DNA of 44,288 nucleotides from Spirochaetales bacterium Spiro_07 (GTDB lineage: Bacteria > Spirochaetota > Spirochaetia > Treponematales > Treponemataceae), in assembly GCA_001603145.1 (NCBI GenBank), contig LVBI01000015.1, positions 1 through 44,288 of the forward strand, given 5' to 3'. Position 1 is the first letter of the stretch; every line of letters begins with the position of its first letter. A program made the position numbers and the translations under genes. This document shows positions 8,697-17,268 of this stretch, in pieces. A model generated the notes under the pieces. The model searched no databases. It saw only the letters and a program-made list of their open reading frames with translations, and was not told where the DNA came from.

Positions 8697-11011
8697 CAGC
8701 AGACTTCGCCGTTCTCAACATGCTGCATTACAATTTCTTTGCCGTCTGCAACAAGGTCTGTGCCATGTATACCGACTTTTTTGGCGGCAACAGCAATCTG
8801 CACAGCAAAGAATGTATCTGCGTCTATTGCTTCTGGTTTTTCTGCATCTGCGGCTGCGCCTTTCAAGACAACAGGCGTGCCTGGCTTTGCCCACGGACAT
8901 TCAAGCACTTCAACTTTTTCGTTGCCTTCGCTGTCTTTATAGTCTGCCGCCAAAAGCATACCGCGGCTCTCAATTCCGCGAAGCTTTCTCGGCTTAAGAT
9001 TGTCTGCAATTACGACATGCTTGCCCAAAAGCTCATCTTCTTTAAGATATGGAACAAGGCCAGAGCAGATTATGCGCTCAACACCTGTACCGTCGTCGAC
9101 TTTTTCAACGTAAAGCTTTTCTGCATCCGGGTGTCGGCTAATTTCTGTGATTTTGGCCACTTTGAGCATAATCTTTTCGTTATAAAGAGCTTTCTGCTGT
9201 TCTGGTGGAAGCGGCTCAGGCTCTTTTGCTTCTTTCTTTTCAGCTTTTTTCTCGTTTTTAGGCTTTACTTCAGATTTTTTCTGCTTTCCGCTGAACTTCT
9301 CGCGGAAGGCAAGCATAGTTTTCTGATCCATTGGCTTGAAGTAAACTTCAGTTGGGCCAACAGTTGTAAGGCCTTCAAGCTTTCCAAGATCTTCCCAGGT
9401 GTAACCAGGCTGTGTTTCCATTCCAACCTTCTTAACCTGAATAGTCTTTCCAAAGTAGCTCATGATTTTCTGAGTGTACTGTGGCATATAAGGATTCATC
9501 ATAATCATCAAATCCTTAATTACATAACAGAGGTTGTGGATAAGGCTTTCAGCAACAGCAGGATTTTCTGTACGTGCCTTCCAAGGCTCAGTTGCCTGGA
9601 ACTTCTTATTACAGATATCTGAAATCTCAAACATTGTGTGGAAAGCATCCTTGAGGTCTGCCCATTCAAGTGAAGCAGTTGCCTTAGCTTCAAGCTCGCG
9701 AACCTTTGTCCAAAGCTCTTCATCAACAGGGGCGTCAGGAATCTTTCCTTCATAATATTTATTTACAAACAAGAGTGTGCGGTTTACAAGGTTACCCAGG
9801 TTACCAATCAGCTCGCCGTTCAGCTTTTCCATAAAGTCTTTCCAGGTGAACTGATAGTCCTGCTTTTCTGGGCGGTTATAGAAGATATAGAAACGCCATG
9901 CATCAGCAGGGATTCCGCTCTCAATTGCATCCGAACCAAATACACCAACACCAAGACTCTTAGAGAACTTACCGTCTTCGTAATTAAGGAATTCAGTAGA
10001 AGACATGTGATGAAGCTTTGTCCACTCGTGAGGTGAGCCTAACATTGTTGAAGGGAAAATTACAGTGTGGAAAGGAATATTGTCCTTACCGATAAACTGG
10101 AAAAGGTCAACCTTAGGCTTATTCTTTCCCTCTTCGCTCTCGCTTGGAATCCACCAGCTCTTCCAGTCAAAGCTCTGCTTGCCGGCCTTTACAAGCTCAT
10201 CAGCCAGCTGCTTTGTGATGGAAATATATCCGATTGGCGCATTAAACCAAACATAGAAAACCTTGTTTTCATAACCAGGCTTTGGAACAGGAATACCCCA
10301 CTTAAGGTCGCGGGTAATTGCGCGCTCCTGAAGGCCATCACGAATCCAGGCCTTAGTCATGTTGATGGCGTTATCAGCCCAGCGGCCTTCTACACTAGCC
10401 TTTTCCATCCATTCGTTGAGCTTGCCGCTCATTGCAGGAAGGTCGATGTACAGGTGTTTTGTCTCGCGAACTTCCGGAGTTCCGCCACAGGTATGGCAGC
10501 GAGGTTCTTTAAGTTCAGTTGGATCAAGCAGAGAACCGCACTTATCGCACTGGTCTCCGCGGGCCTTTTCGTAACCACACTTTGGACAGGTTCCGTCAAC
10601 ATAGCGGTCTGCAAGGAACATATTACAGTGTGGACAGAAAAGCTGCTTGTTTACATGCTCATGAATGAGGCCAGCCTTGTCCAGGTCGTTGAAAAGTGAC
10701 TGTGTAATTTCTGTACACTGTTCGTTTGAAGTGCGGCCGAATTTATCAAAATCAATTTTGAACCATTCGTAGATTTTTGTGTGCTCACCATAGTAGTGGT
10801 CGCAGAGAGAACGAGGGTCTGTTTTTTCTTCAAGAGCCTTAGTTTCGGTTGCGGTACCGTATTCATCAACACCACAAATATAAAGAGTGTCGTAACCACG
10901 GCTGCGGCAAAAGCGTGCAAAAACATCGCCCGAAAGCGACTGAATTATATTTCCCAAATGCGGAATGTTATTAACGTAAGGTAAAGCTGCTGTGATAAGT
11001 CGTCTGTTCAT
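8696..11011 (-). CDS. metG: Methionyl-tRNA synthetase
   Basis: A 771-residue class I synthetase. The HIGH equivalent is HLGN (18-21) in LPYVNNIPHLGN. A four-knuckle zinc region follows, with CPHC, CPKC, CDKC and CHTC pairs. The KMSKS loop reads KFSKS. A Lys/Glu-rich linker (KKSEVKPKNEKKAEKKEAK) leads to a C-terminal EMAP/Trbp111-like tRNA-binding domain (ISRHPDAEKLYVEKVD, CSGLVPYL, KPRKLRGIESRGM) that usually makes the enzyme a dimer. There is no Shine-Dalgarno sequence; the promoter's -10 box is 8 bp before the ATG. The central part uses codons that look different from both ends. Confidence 0.97.
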   Translation of the reverse strand: MNRRLITAALPYVNNIPHLGNIIQSLSGDVFARFCRSRGYDTLYICGVDEYGTATETKALEEKTDPRSLCDHYYGEHTKIYEWFKIDFDKFGRTSNEQCTEITQSLFNDLDKAGLIHEHVNKQLFCPHCNMFLADRYVDGTCPKCGYEKARGDQCDKCGSLLDPTELKEPRCHTCGGTPEVRETKHLYIDLPAMSGKLNEWMEKASVEGRWADNAINMTKAWIRDGLQERAITRDLKWGIPVPKPGYENKVFYVWFNAPIGYISITKQLADELVKAGKQSFDWKSWWIPSESEEGKNKPKVDLFQFIGKDNIPFHTVIFPSTMLGSPHEWTKLHHMSSTEFLNYEDGKFSKSLGVGVFGSDAIESGIPADAWRFYIFYNRPEKQDYQFTWKDFMEKLNGELIGNLGNLVNRTLLFVNKYYEGKIPDAPVDEELWTKVRELEAKATASLEWADLKDAFHTMFEISDICNKKFQATEPWKARTENPAVAESLIHNLCYVIKDLMIMMNPYMPQYTQKIMSYFGKTIQVKKVGMETQPGYTWEDLGKLEGLTTVGPTEVYFKPMDQKTMLAFREKFSGKQKKSEVKPKNEKKAEKKEAKEPEPLPPEQQKALYNEKIMLKVAKITEISRHPDAEKLYVEKVDDGTGVERIICSGLVPYLKEDELLGKHVVIADNLKPRKLRGIESRGMLLAADYKDSEGNEKVEVLECPWAKPGTPVVLKGAAADAEKPEAIDADTFFAVQIAVAAKKVGIHGTDLVADGKEIVMQHVENGEVC

Positions 11012-11019
11012 AATGGCTT

Positions 11020-11048
11020 ATGATAAAATTTTAGCTTGAATCAGTCAA
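11020..11048 (-). promoter_or_regulatory. metG promoter, probably giving a leaderless message
   Basis: TTGACT (11048-11043), a 17-bp spacer, then TATCAT (11025-11020), which ends 8 bp before the metG ATG at 11011. Initiation 6-8 bp after the -10 would fall on or next to the start codon. Confidence 0.65.
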
Positions 11049-11050
11049 GG

Positions 11051-11127
11051 CGTTTCGCATTGGGATTAATCTACAGCTATGGATATATCGAGCGAAACGG
11101 CCAAGTTTTGCCTAAAGGCAAAACTTG
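11051..11127. repeat. Palindromic repeat block beyond the orphan secreted gene
   Basis: CAAGTTTTGCC (11102-11112) and GGCAAAACTTG (11117-11127) form a perfect 11-bp stem with a TAAA loop. An outer pair, CGTTTCGC (11051-11058) and GCGAAACG (11092-11099), lies beside it, with AATCTACAGCT between. The same CAAGTTTTGC stem recurs at 21955-21978. It lies 20 bp past the stop of the gene at 11147-11890. No T-run follows, so it is not a standard terminator. Confidence 0.75.
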
Positions 11128-11146
11128 TAAATGGTGCACAGGCTTG

Positions 11147-11890
11147 TCATTCATGATTTTCATGGTTGTATTTTAAATTGCCATAACTGTTTTCTTTTAC
11201 AGCCCTGTCTACGGACATTTTATAAAATTTATAACCACTTTCATAAGTTCCTAACTTGTATGTATGTTTTTCTATTATAGAAAAAGGAATATCATCTTTC
11301 AGCTCTTCAGGAATTTGATTTTTCAATATTTCATTGTATTTATAATCAAAAGTCTTAAATTTAGTAAAAAATGATTCTCCAAATGGCAATTCTGGCAAAT
11401 CAGAAATAAAACTGTAAACTTCATCAATGTTATTGATAATATCAAGGATATTCTCAACTTTAAGCTGAGAAGCGATTCTTTTTAAAAGCTTTGTTTCTAA
11501 TCTTTTCAGTTCAATATGATATAATATAGAATCAAGATCATACAGACCAACATCATAGCAATGCTCTACTGGACATAAATCATTTATTTGACAAATACAT
11601 ATAGAAACTCCCTGTGCTGAATCATTATTTATAAAATGCCCCAGTTGCACATCGGAAAAATGGATGTATCTATTTTTTGTCAAATAAACATAGATATTAT
11701 AATTTCTAGTGTCATAGTCATGAAATCCTAATTGTATCTCTACAGATTCTACATCTTTGCATTTTAAAATTTCCTGTCTTACATATTCTTCATCGCCCAT
11801 AAAAAGACTTTTGAAAAATGGAATATCACTGGCAACTAGTGTGGAACATAAAACAGTTGCCAAAAATATCAGAAAGATTGTTTTCTTCAT
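11147..11890 (-). CDS. Orphan secreted protein, AT-rich gene
   Basis: A 247-residue protein with a signal peptide (Lys-Lys start, hydrophobic core to about residue 19, VLCSTLVASD; a lipidated cysteine is possible but the site is not a good lipobox). The mature part is rich in Asp, Tyr and Ile. A segment, YVYLTKNRYIHFSD, and another, ASQLKVENILDIINNIDEVYS, resemble YRIKLTKGRILEFQF and SQLLGIKIENMIDCIDNYDK in the protein at 27663-28409, so the two are probably distant members of one family. It has its own GGAG site and is clearly lower in GC than its neighbours. I do not recognise a known domain. Confidence 0.7.
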   Translation of the reverse strand: MKKTIFLIFLATVLCSTLVASDIPFFKSLFMGDEEYVRQEILKCKDVESVEIQLGFHDYDTRNYNIYVYLTKNRYIHFSDVQLGHFINNDSAQGVSICICQINDLCPVEHCYDVGLYDLDSILYHIELKRLETKLLKRIASQLKVENILDIINNIDEVYSFISDLPELPFGESFFTKFKTFDYKYNEILKNQIPEELKDDIPFSIIEKHTYKLGTYESGYKFYKMSVDRAVKENSYGNLKYNHENHE

Positions 11891-11930
11891 TTTTAGTTCT
11901 CTCCTTTATGTGTTTTGACTGAAAAAATCT

Positions 11931-13850
11931 TTAGTTCTTGCGTTTGTGCTGGTGGGTTTCGGTGCGTTTGATGTAGAGGGTGACGGTGCGGCTGCATACG
12001 GCGCCGGGCAGAAGCGAAATCTTCCAGAAAAGGCCGGTCGTAGACGCAAGGTACTGCTGCTGGCTGAAATACGGATAAGCATAGACACCAGCCGCATCGC
12101 TTGAAGACAGTGTAAAGCAGCACTGCGAAAGGCTGTCTGTCATGCGCAAATAGAAAATGCCTTTATTGTTGAAAAAATCATTTTCTGGTGGAATCGGCAG
12201 AAGCAAATCATCAGCCGAACATTCCATTGACAAAGTTTCCGGGCTGTTTGACTGCATACACAGATTGTTTTCGATTATCAGATAAGCGTTTATGTTCTCT
12301 TTTGACGTGTTTATAAGCCTGTAGTCAACGCGGATTGAGTCTTTTGTAAAGTGGAATTCTTTGACAATTTTGACAGTTTTCTTTTTGTCAAAAGGAACTT
12401 GCGACTCAAGCTTGACGTTCTTTTTCATGCGGTCATACTTCAGCTCGTGGTATGGCGCTTCGTTCAGGCACGGCACGTTGTCAATGCTCTGCCCCTTAGA
12501 CAAGATGTTAAAATCTTTGTCTGATACCAGAAAATCTGAAAAAAGACCGCGCCTGCGCTTGTCTGAAATCGTAGCGGCAAAATTCCTTTCGCTTTGAAGA
12601 ATATCAAATTCATAGATTGAGCCGCCAGTCTTTGAAAGATAAGCGTCGTAAAGCTTGAACTGCGCCACATATTCGTTGCTGCCGTCAAAGTTTACGTCAA
12701 ACGAATTAAGAGAATCGTTTACCGTAGAGACTTCCCTTACAAGCTGCTCTGCATGAAGCAGGTTCTTGTACATTTCGTTGCGCAGCTTGGCGTTGGTTAT
12801 GCCGCCTGAACCGAGAAACCAATAAGACGCACCGTTCTGCGCTTTCCAAAGCTCTTCTCTTGCGGCCTTTTTGCGCACCTTGTCGCCGCGGCACTGGTTT
12901 ACGAGCAAGCTTGTGTAAGTCATTCTGGAATAAAGATTAAGCACTTCCGGATAAAGCAGCGTAAAATTGCGGATTGTTGTGCGCGTTGAGTTCTTATTCT
13001 GCGCAGTCTTTGCATAAGCTTTCAAAGCCCAGCTTGAAGCTTTTTTACTCATGCCTGATGGTATTATAGCTTTGTTGAAAGCACTTGAATTTTTTAGAAC
13101 CTTCCACGGCAATGAAAGCTCAATCTTTTCTTTAAAGGTTGTCTCAAGCAGTTCAAAACATTCTTCAAGCCAGTTCTGCTGCACAAGTTCAGACAATTTT
13201 TCAGCTGAAATAAAGCATGTTACGGCAGGGTTGCTAACTGAAGAAGGCACGGCCTTTATAAGCTTTTCTAAAAACGCTTCGGGCAAAGCTATGTCTGCCG
13301 CTTCAAAAAGCTCGTTATGCAGCGGCAGCACGAACACAGACTTGCCCATATCTTCGGTTATAGAAACTGTTAGCGCTTTCGGGTCATACATGTCTGAAGC
13401 GAAGAACGAATAATCGAGCATTGCATATTCAAGCGAACATGAATTGAGCGTGTTTATAAGTGAAGGATCCCAGACGCTTTCGTTGATAAAACAGCCATGC
13501 GGGCGTTTCTTAAAATGCTTTCTAAGAGCGGTCGTCAGCGCTTCAATCTGCCCGGAACGGTCTGCAGGCTGAAGCAGCGGAAAATGCGGGTTGTAATAGC
13601 CGCCGCCAAGCACTTCAATTTGCTTGCGCGCCATAAGTTCTTCTATTACAAGAAGATATTCTGAATGTTGAGATTGAAGCCATTCAAGCACCGGCCCGGA
13701 AAAGAAGAACGAAAACGGCACATTTTCATGAGAAAACAGATATGATGCTAATGTCTTGTAGCTGTTTTCGTAAATGTGAGTATTCGGTATGCCTGAACCG
13801 TCTGCCGACGTGTCGGCAAAAAGCCCAAAACAAAGAGCAATCTTTCCCAT
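11931..13850 (-). CDS. GH57-like protein (4-alpha-glucanotransferase/alpha-amylase fold), probably altered active site
   Basis: A 639-residue protein that aligns by eye over its length with GH57 4-alpha-glucanotransferases: FFFSGPVLEWL, KQIEVLGGGYYNP, INESVWDPSL, a helical middle with FLGSGGI, then a C-terminal beta-sandwich (DVNFDGSNEYV onward). The nucleophile Glu of the family is kept at residue 124 (NESVWDP). The N-terminal His-x-His of active enzymes is gone (GLFADTS). The segment that should carry the general-acid Asp (usually FHDDGEKFG) reads CFISAEKLS at about 212-220. It is the last gene of the rnf operon, 12 bp after rnfB. It may be inactive, regulatory, or act on an unusual substrate. 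Confidence 0.8.
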   Translation of the reverse strand: MGKIALCFGLFADTSADGSGIPNTHIYENSYKTLASYLFSHENVPFSFFFSGPVLEWLQSQHSEYLLVIEELMARKQIEVLGGGYYNPHFPLLQPADRSGQIEALTTALRKHFKKRPHGCFINESVWDPSLINTLNSCSLEYAMLDYSFFASDMYDPKALTVSITEDMGKSVFVLPLHNELFEAADIALPEAFLEKLIKAVPSSVSNPAVTCFISAEKLSELVQQNWLEECFELLETTFKEKIELSLPWKVLKNSSAFNKAIIPSGMSKKASSWALKAYAKTAQNKNSTRTTIRNFTLLYPEVLNLYSRMTYTSLLVNQCRGDKVRKKAAREELWKAQNGASYWFLGSGGITNAKLRNEMYKNLLHAEQLVREVSTVNDSLNSFDVNFDGSNEYVAQFKLYDAYLSKTGGSIYEFDILQSERNFAATISDKRRRGLFSDFLVSDKDFNILSKGQSIDNVPCLNEAPYHELKYDRMKKNVKLESQVPFDKKKTVKIVKEFHFTKDSIRVDYRLINTSKENINAYLIIENNLCMQSNSPETLSMECSADDLLLPIPPENDFFNNKGIFYLRMTDSLSQCCFTLSSSDAAGVYAYPYFSQQQYLASTTGLFWKISLLPGAVCSRTVTLYIKRTETHQHKRKN

Positions 13851-13862
13851 AAAACGTTCCGG

Positions 13863-14564
13863 TTAATCTCTTTTTGCAGTTTTTGTAGATTGTGCAGTTA
13901 GTATGTTATAGCATATCTGCCAGAATTTAAAGTCTTTTGCCGGCTTTTTTTCATAAGACAAGATGCAGCCGGACGGACATTTCTGTGCGTCTTCTTCTGT
14001 CACCGCGTCTTTCTGGCAGTTCTCGCAGTTTGTGCATGCAGTTGAGCAGATTTCCTTGATGTGCTCGTTGCTTCCGATTGATGCACATGCAACATAATGT
14101 GTCTGCTCTTTCGGAATAAGCTGAATGAGGCCGTTCGGGCATGTGTCTACACACAAGCCGCAACCTGAGCAGTTCGAATTGATGACCGCTGTTCCGTTTT
14201 TGATTGAGATTGCGTCTTGCGGGCAATAATTGACGCAAGAGCCGAAACCGATGCAGCCGTATGAACATTCAGAGTCTGATTCGTAAATCTCTTTGAAAAG
14301 GCGGCAGTCGCGCACGTCGTCATAGAAAAAGCCGCGCTTTACGACTTTGCGCTCAGGGTTGCAGCGCACAACAGCACGCAGGTCTTTTGAAATGACAGCA
14401 TTTTCCCTTGAAAATACGATGTCCTTCTCTTCGTGTGAAAGAATGTCCTGCGTTATGTTTAAGTTGCGCTCCTTTAGATAATCCGGAAGGAATGCAAACA
14501 AAGCCCAGAGAGACAATGAAACGGCGATTAAAATCAGCAGAAAGACAAGCAATGGAATTATCAT
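13863..14564 (-). CDS. rnfB: RnfB-like ferredoxin subunit of the Rnf complex, lacking the N-terminal Fe-S domain
   Basis: A 233-residue protein: one N-terminal membrane helix, then the RnfB segment LRAVVRCNPERKVVKRGFFY..DVRDC, then two [4Fe-4S] motifs, CSYGCIGFGSCVNYCP and CSGCGLCVDTCP, and a shortened cysteine-rich end (CSTACTNCENC, CPSGC). The usual domain between helix and ferredoxin, with its CGxCGxxGC cluster, is absent; that stretch has no cysteine. The second ferredoxin region is also short. I start at the ATG at 14564, where GGAG precedes it by 8 bp and the rnfA stop overlaps it by 4 bp; the longer TTG start is unlikely. Confidence 0.85.
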   Translation of the reverse strand: MIIPLLVFLLILIAVSLSLWALFAFLPDYLKERNLNITQDILSHEEKDIVFSRENAVISKDLRAVVRCNPERKVVKRGFFYDDVRDCRLFKEIYESDSECSYGCIGFGSCVNYCPQDAISIKNGTAVINSNCSGCGLCVDTCPNGLIQLIPKEQTHYVACASIGSNEHIKEICSTACTNCENCQKDAVTEEDAQKCPSGCILSYEKKPAKDFKFWQICYNILTAQSTKTAKRD

Positions 14565-15118
14565 TTGAAAAACTCCTGATTGAACCAAGAAAAATGATAC
14601 GCAAAAAACGCAAAGAAAATGAATGCCGCGCTGAAAAACGCAACAGCGTAATATTTAAAGTCTCTTGGCGGCATAGAGCTTGTGAGCCGCTTTCTGGTTG
14701 CATATAAAAGCGGCAGCAGAAGAAATATCGAAAGGAACACGCCGAGCGCGATTGTATAAGCTTCAAGCAGCGTCACGCTTTCGTTTACCGCAAGCAGCAT
14801 AATCGAGCAAGGCAGCAGAATGCCCGCCGAAACAGAGCTTTTCATCAGATAAGAGACTGAATCAATCACCTTTGTTATAAGAAGCGTCACAAGAATGAGA
14901 AGCAGCGGATAAAGTTCTGCAAAACCGCGCTTTGCAAAGAACATTGACAAACCCCAAACAATAGGCAATGAAAAAAGAATTGTCAGAAATGTCTTTATAG
15001 CCGCCGTGCCGAAATAATGGATTGTGCTTGACTTCATCAGAGATTGCTTCAAGCCAATTCCATAGACAAAGACGGCGCATGAACTGAAAAGATAATAAGC
15101 CAATAAAGAAAGGGTCAT
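14561..15118 (-). CDS. rnfA: RnfA membrane subunit
   Basis: A 185-residue integral membrane protein with six hydrophobic segments, the RnfA/NqrE fold. The two cysteines that in this family help bind an intramembrane [2Fe-2S] cluster with RnfE are plausibly present: C14 (FSSCAVF) and C104 (LLPCSIMLL). The surrounding sequences are far from the usual GICPFLG and TNCAVLG. Starts and stops overlap by 4 bp with rnfE upstream and rnfB downstream. Confidence 0.82.
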   Translation of the reverse strand: MTLSLLAYYLFSSCAVFVYGIGLKQSLMKSSTIHYFGTAAIKTFLTILFSLPIVWGLSMFFAKRGFAELYPLLLILVTLLITKVIDSVSYLMKSSVSAGILLPCSIMLLAVNESVTLLEAYTIALGVFLSIFLLLPLLYATRKRLTSSMPPRDFKYYAVAFFSAAFIFFAFFAYHFSWFNQEFFK

Positions 15119-15723
15119 CTTGAAACCCTCCTAAGAATCATAAGTTTGCGGTTAATGTATGAAAAAAGCGCGAATATAAGCCCAAGAACGATGAGCGTTC
15201 CCGGAATTGTCGCAAGAAAATGAAGCGGATAAACTTCGCCGACCTTGAAAATCGTAATAACCTTGATTCCTTTCGGTGCAGGAAAAGTTATTGAGCCGAA
15301 AGCGATTATGTCGCGGAGCAAGAAAAACAGCAGCACAAGCCCTGAAAACAGCGCAGTTCTTTTTGAAGTGCGCACAAGATGCTCAAGCGGCGGCAAACCG
15401 ACCGTATCAAGCACGTTGCCGTAAATATAAGACGAAAAAGCCGTGAGATAAAGCGCAAGACCTGAAGTAAACGCGATTGACGGCGCGTAAAGAATCAGCA
15501 GCTGCTTGTAGATTCCTGTAAGCGCAACCGTCGTAAAGATGAGCAGGCTTGTAAGCATCGGCGTAATATGAAACTTTTCAGTAAAAAACTTGATAGCGAA
15601 ACCGCCGTAAATCAGAATGTTCAGCAGAATGATTGCAATTATTCCGTAAGCAAAACGCGGCGGAAATGGAATGATGATTGAAAGAGCAGCCGCTATGTAA
15701 ATATAGTAATAGTTCTTAATCAT
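15115..15723 (-). CDS. rnfE: RnfE-like membrane subunit without cysteines
   Basis: A 202-residue membrane protein with about six hydrophobic segments, in the RnfE position of a C-D-G-E-A-B operon. It has no cysteine at all, whereas RnfE normally gives two cysteine ligands to a [2Fe-2S] cluster shared with RnfA. The loop LDTVGLPPLEHLVRTSKRTALFSG matches little in standard RnfE, so the assignment rests on topology, length and operon position. It overlaps rnfG and rnfA by 4 bp each (ATGA). Either the cluster is lost or another subunit supplies its ligands. Confidence 0.7.
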   Translation of the reverse strand: MIKNYYYIYIAAALSIIIPFPPRFAYGIIAIILLNILIYGGFAIKFFTEKFHITPMLTSLLIFTTVALTGIYKQLLILYAPSIAFTSGLALYLTAFSSYIYGNVLDTVGLPPLEHLVRTSKRTALFSGLVLLFFLLRDIIAFGSITFPAPKGIKVITIFKVGEVYPLHFLATIPGTLIVLGLIFALFSYINRKLMILRRVSR

Positions 15724-16226
15724 TTGTCCGCTCCTTTTGAATCTTCTTCGGTTTCCTTTGGCGGCAGAAGAGCTTGCGCCCTTTTCTGCCAGAATTCGAT
15801 TACAGGCGTTGTAAGGCCGTAACCGAAAAGCCCTGTGTCTGTATAAGTTGCAATTTCATTTTCAAGCCCGCCCATGCCGGCAAAGAATGCATCGTTGTCG
15901 TCAAATACATAAACCAAAGGCAGCGCGCCCGCAATGCCATAAGCCCTGATTAAGACAGCATAAGCCGGTGCGGTCTGGCCATTGGTGTTCTTTTCAAGCT
16001 CAAACACGGCAGCTGAAACTGCGAGCGGTGAATGAACAGGCAATGTGCCTTTTATGGTGTATTCTGCTCCGGCATGGTCTTTGAGCACTTTTTCGGTCAT
16101 AGCCGCAAGCCCATTGTTCCAGCTTTTTCTTGAGCCGAGCACCATAAAGAAAAAGATTACCGATAAAACTATGATTACAACCGCAGAAGCACCAGCTTCA
16201 TGTATAAACAGTTTCTTATCTTTCAT
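15720..16226 (-). CDS. rnfG: RnfG-like subunit (FMN-binding periplasmic domain)
   Basis: A 168-residue protein with one N-terminal membrane helix (about 13-32) and a periplasmic domain ending in a GLFGYGLTTPVIEFW segment. In RnfG the FMN is linked to Thr of an SGAT motif; here that place reads YGLT, so a threonine is kept but the motif is not standard. GLENEIATYTDTGLFG resembles the family's GLGxE-like stretch. I start at the ATG at 16226, which overlaps the rnfD end by 11 bp, rather than the TTG 6 bp earlier. Standard flavinylation by an ApbE/Ftp enzyme would need testing. Confidence 0.75.
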   Translation of the reverse strand: MKDKKLFIHEAGASAVVIIVLSVIFFFMVLGSRKSWNNGLAAMTEKVLKDHAGAEYTIKGTLPVHSPLAVSAAVFELEKNTNGQTAPAYAVLIRAYGIAGALPLVYVFDDNDAFFAGMGGLENEIATYTDTGLFGYGLTTPVIEFWQKRAQALLPPKETEEDSKGADK

Positions 16227-17268
16227 GTTCAAGTCTCGTCTTTAATGTCAGAGATTTATAAATGCTGTAGCACTTATCTTCAAAAAGCTGAATTACCGGC
16301 GAAGCTGTGTTTACAAGAATCACCGTGAAAACTGCGCCGGTCGGTGAAGTGCCAGCCCCGCTCATTACGAATGCGCAGACACCGGCAAGCACGCCGTAGA
16401 CAACTTTGCCCGGAATGCTCATCGGCGTTGTGCCGTACCATGAAAGCATGAAAAAGCCGCAGAACAAAGTGCCGCTTGTAAGCAGCGCGAGCAAAATGTC
16501 GCCCTGACCTGTCAAGCCTGTGAACGGCTCAAGCGAAAAAGCGCGCACAAGAATGGCATAAACTGTAAAGTAACAGACCGGAATAAGCAAATCAATCATC
16601 GAAAGCGACGCAAGCACAAGCGAAGCAAAAATTGTAAGCATATTGAACCTGAAAGCCGGAATCAGCGCGTGTGTATCCCAGAAAAGCGAAGTATAGCCTT
16701 CCGGCAGCACGAACCCGAAATGGTTCAGTACATGAGAATTCAAGAAGTTTGAAACGATGTTTGCATTTTCGTTCATCGGAATGATATTCATCGAAAAGAG
16801 CATTGAAGCCGGGTTTGCAGATTCAAGCATTTCGGCGTTAAGCTGAAAATCTGGGAAAAACAGTGAGCCGGTGAACCAAGCAATGATAATCGTGCATGCG
16901 GCCGGGTTTGCCCAGTTTGAAGCAAGGCCGCCGAAGCAATATTTGACGACAAACAAGCTGAACATTACGACGAAGAACGCAAGCAATGGCGGGTACACTT
17001 CCGGCAGAAACATTCCGATTATCAGTCCTTCAAGCACAGAAACAAAAGAACCGACCGACATCTTTTTTTGGATTAAATTGTCAACAATTTCGGCGATGAC
17101 GCTTGCAAGCACAGACACCGTGATTACGAGAAGCGCCTTATAGTCTTTGTATATGCCCAAAAAGACAAGCTGCGGCACAAGCACAAGAATCATTGCGGCT
17201 ATTGTATTCGGAAAAGCCGGTGAAATATGGACGAATGGTGAAAATCTTAGCTTTGTGTTAATCTTCAT
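16216..17268 (-). CDS. rnfD: RnfD membrane subunit
   Basis: A 350-residue protein with about nine membrane helices and the RnfD/NqrB pattern: SPFVHISPAFPNTIAAMILVL at the start, NWANPAACTIIIAW in the middle, GTLFCGFFMLSWYGTTPMSIPGK and SPTGAVFTVILVNTASPVI near the end. The covalent-FMN motif (S/T)GAT expected in the central loop is not there; that loop reads ESANPASML. The start is the ATG at 17268 with GGAG 7 bp before it; it overlaps rnfC by 11 bp. The membrane fold is secure, the cofactor content is not. Confidence 0.85.
   Translation of the reverse strand: MKINTKLRFSPFVHISPAFPNTIAAMILVLVPQLVFLGIYKDYKALLVITVSVLASVIAEIVDNLIQKKMSVGSFVSVLEGLIIGMFLPEVYPPLLAFFVVMFSLFVVKYCFGGLASNWANPAACTIIIAWFTGSLFFPDFQLNAEMLESANPASMLFSMNIIPMNENANIVSNFLNSHVLNHFGFVLPEGYTSLFWDTHALIPAFRFNMLTIFASLVLASLSMIDLLIPVCYFTVYAILVRAFSLEPFTGLTGQGDILLALLTSGTLFCGFFMLSWYGTTPMSIPGKVVYGVLAGVCAFVMSGAGTSPTGAVFTVILVNTASPVIQLFEDKCYSIYKSLTLKTRLEHER

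Noticed and set aside
8639..9622. Plus-strand ORF of 327 codons over metG
   Set aside because: It is antisense to the conserved metG C-terminal domain and linker, and its composition is that of a shadow frame.
11051..11127. Integron attC site behind the orphan secreted gene
   Set aside because: Treponemes can carry cassette arrays, but the arms lack the RYYYAAC and GTTRRRY core sites, and there is no integrase or neighbouring cassette.
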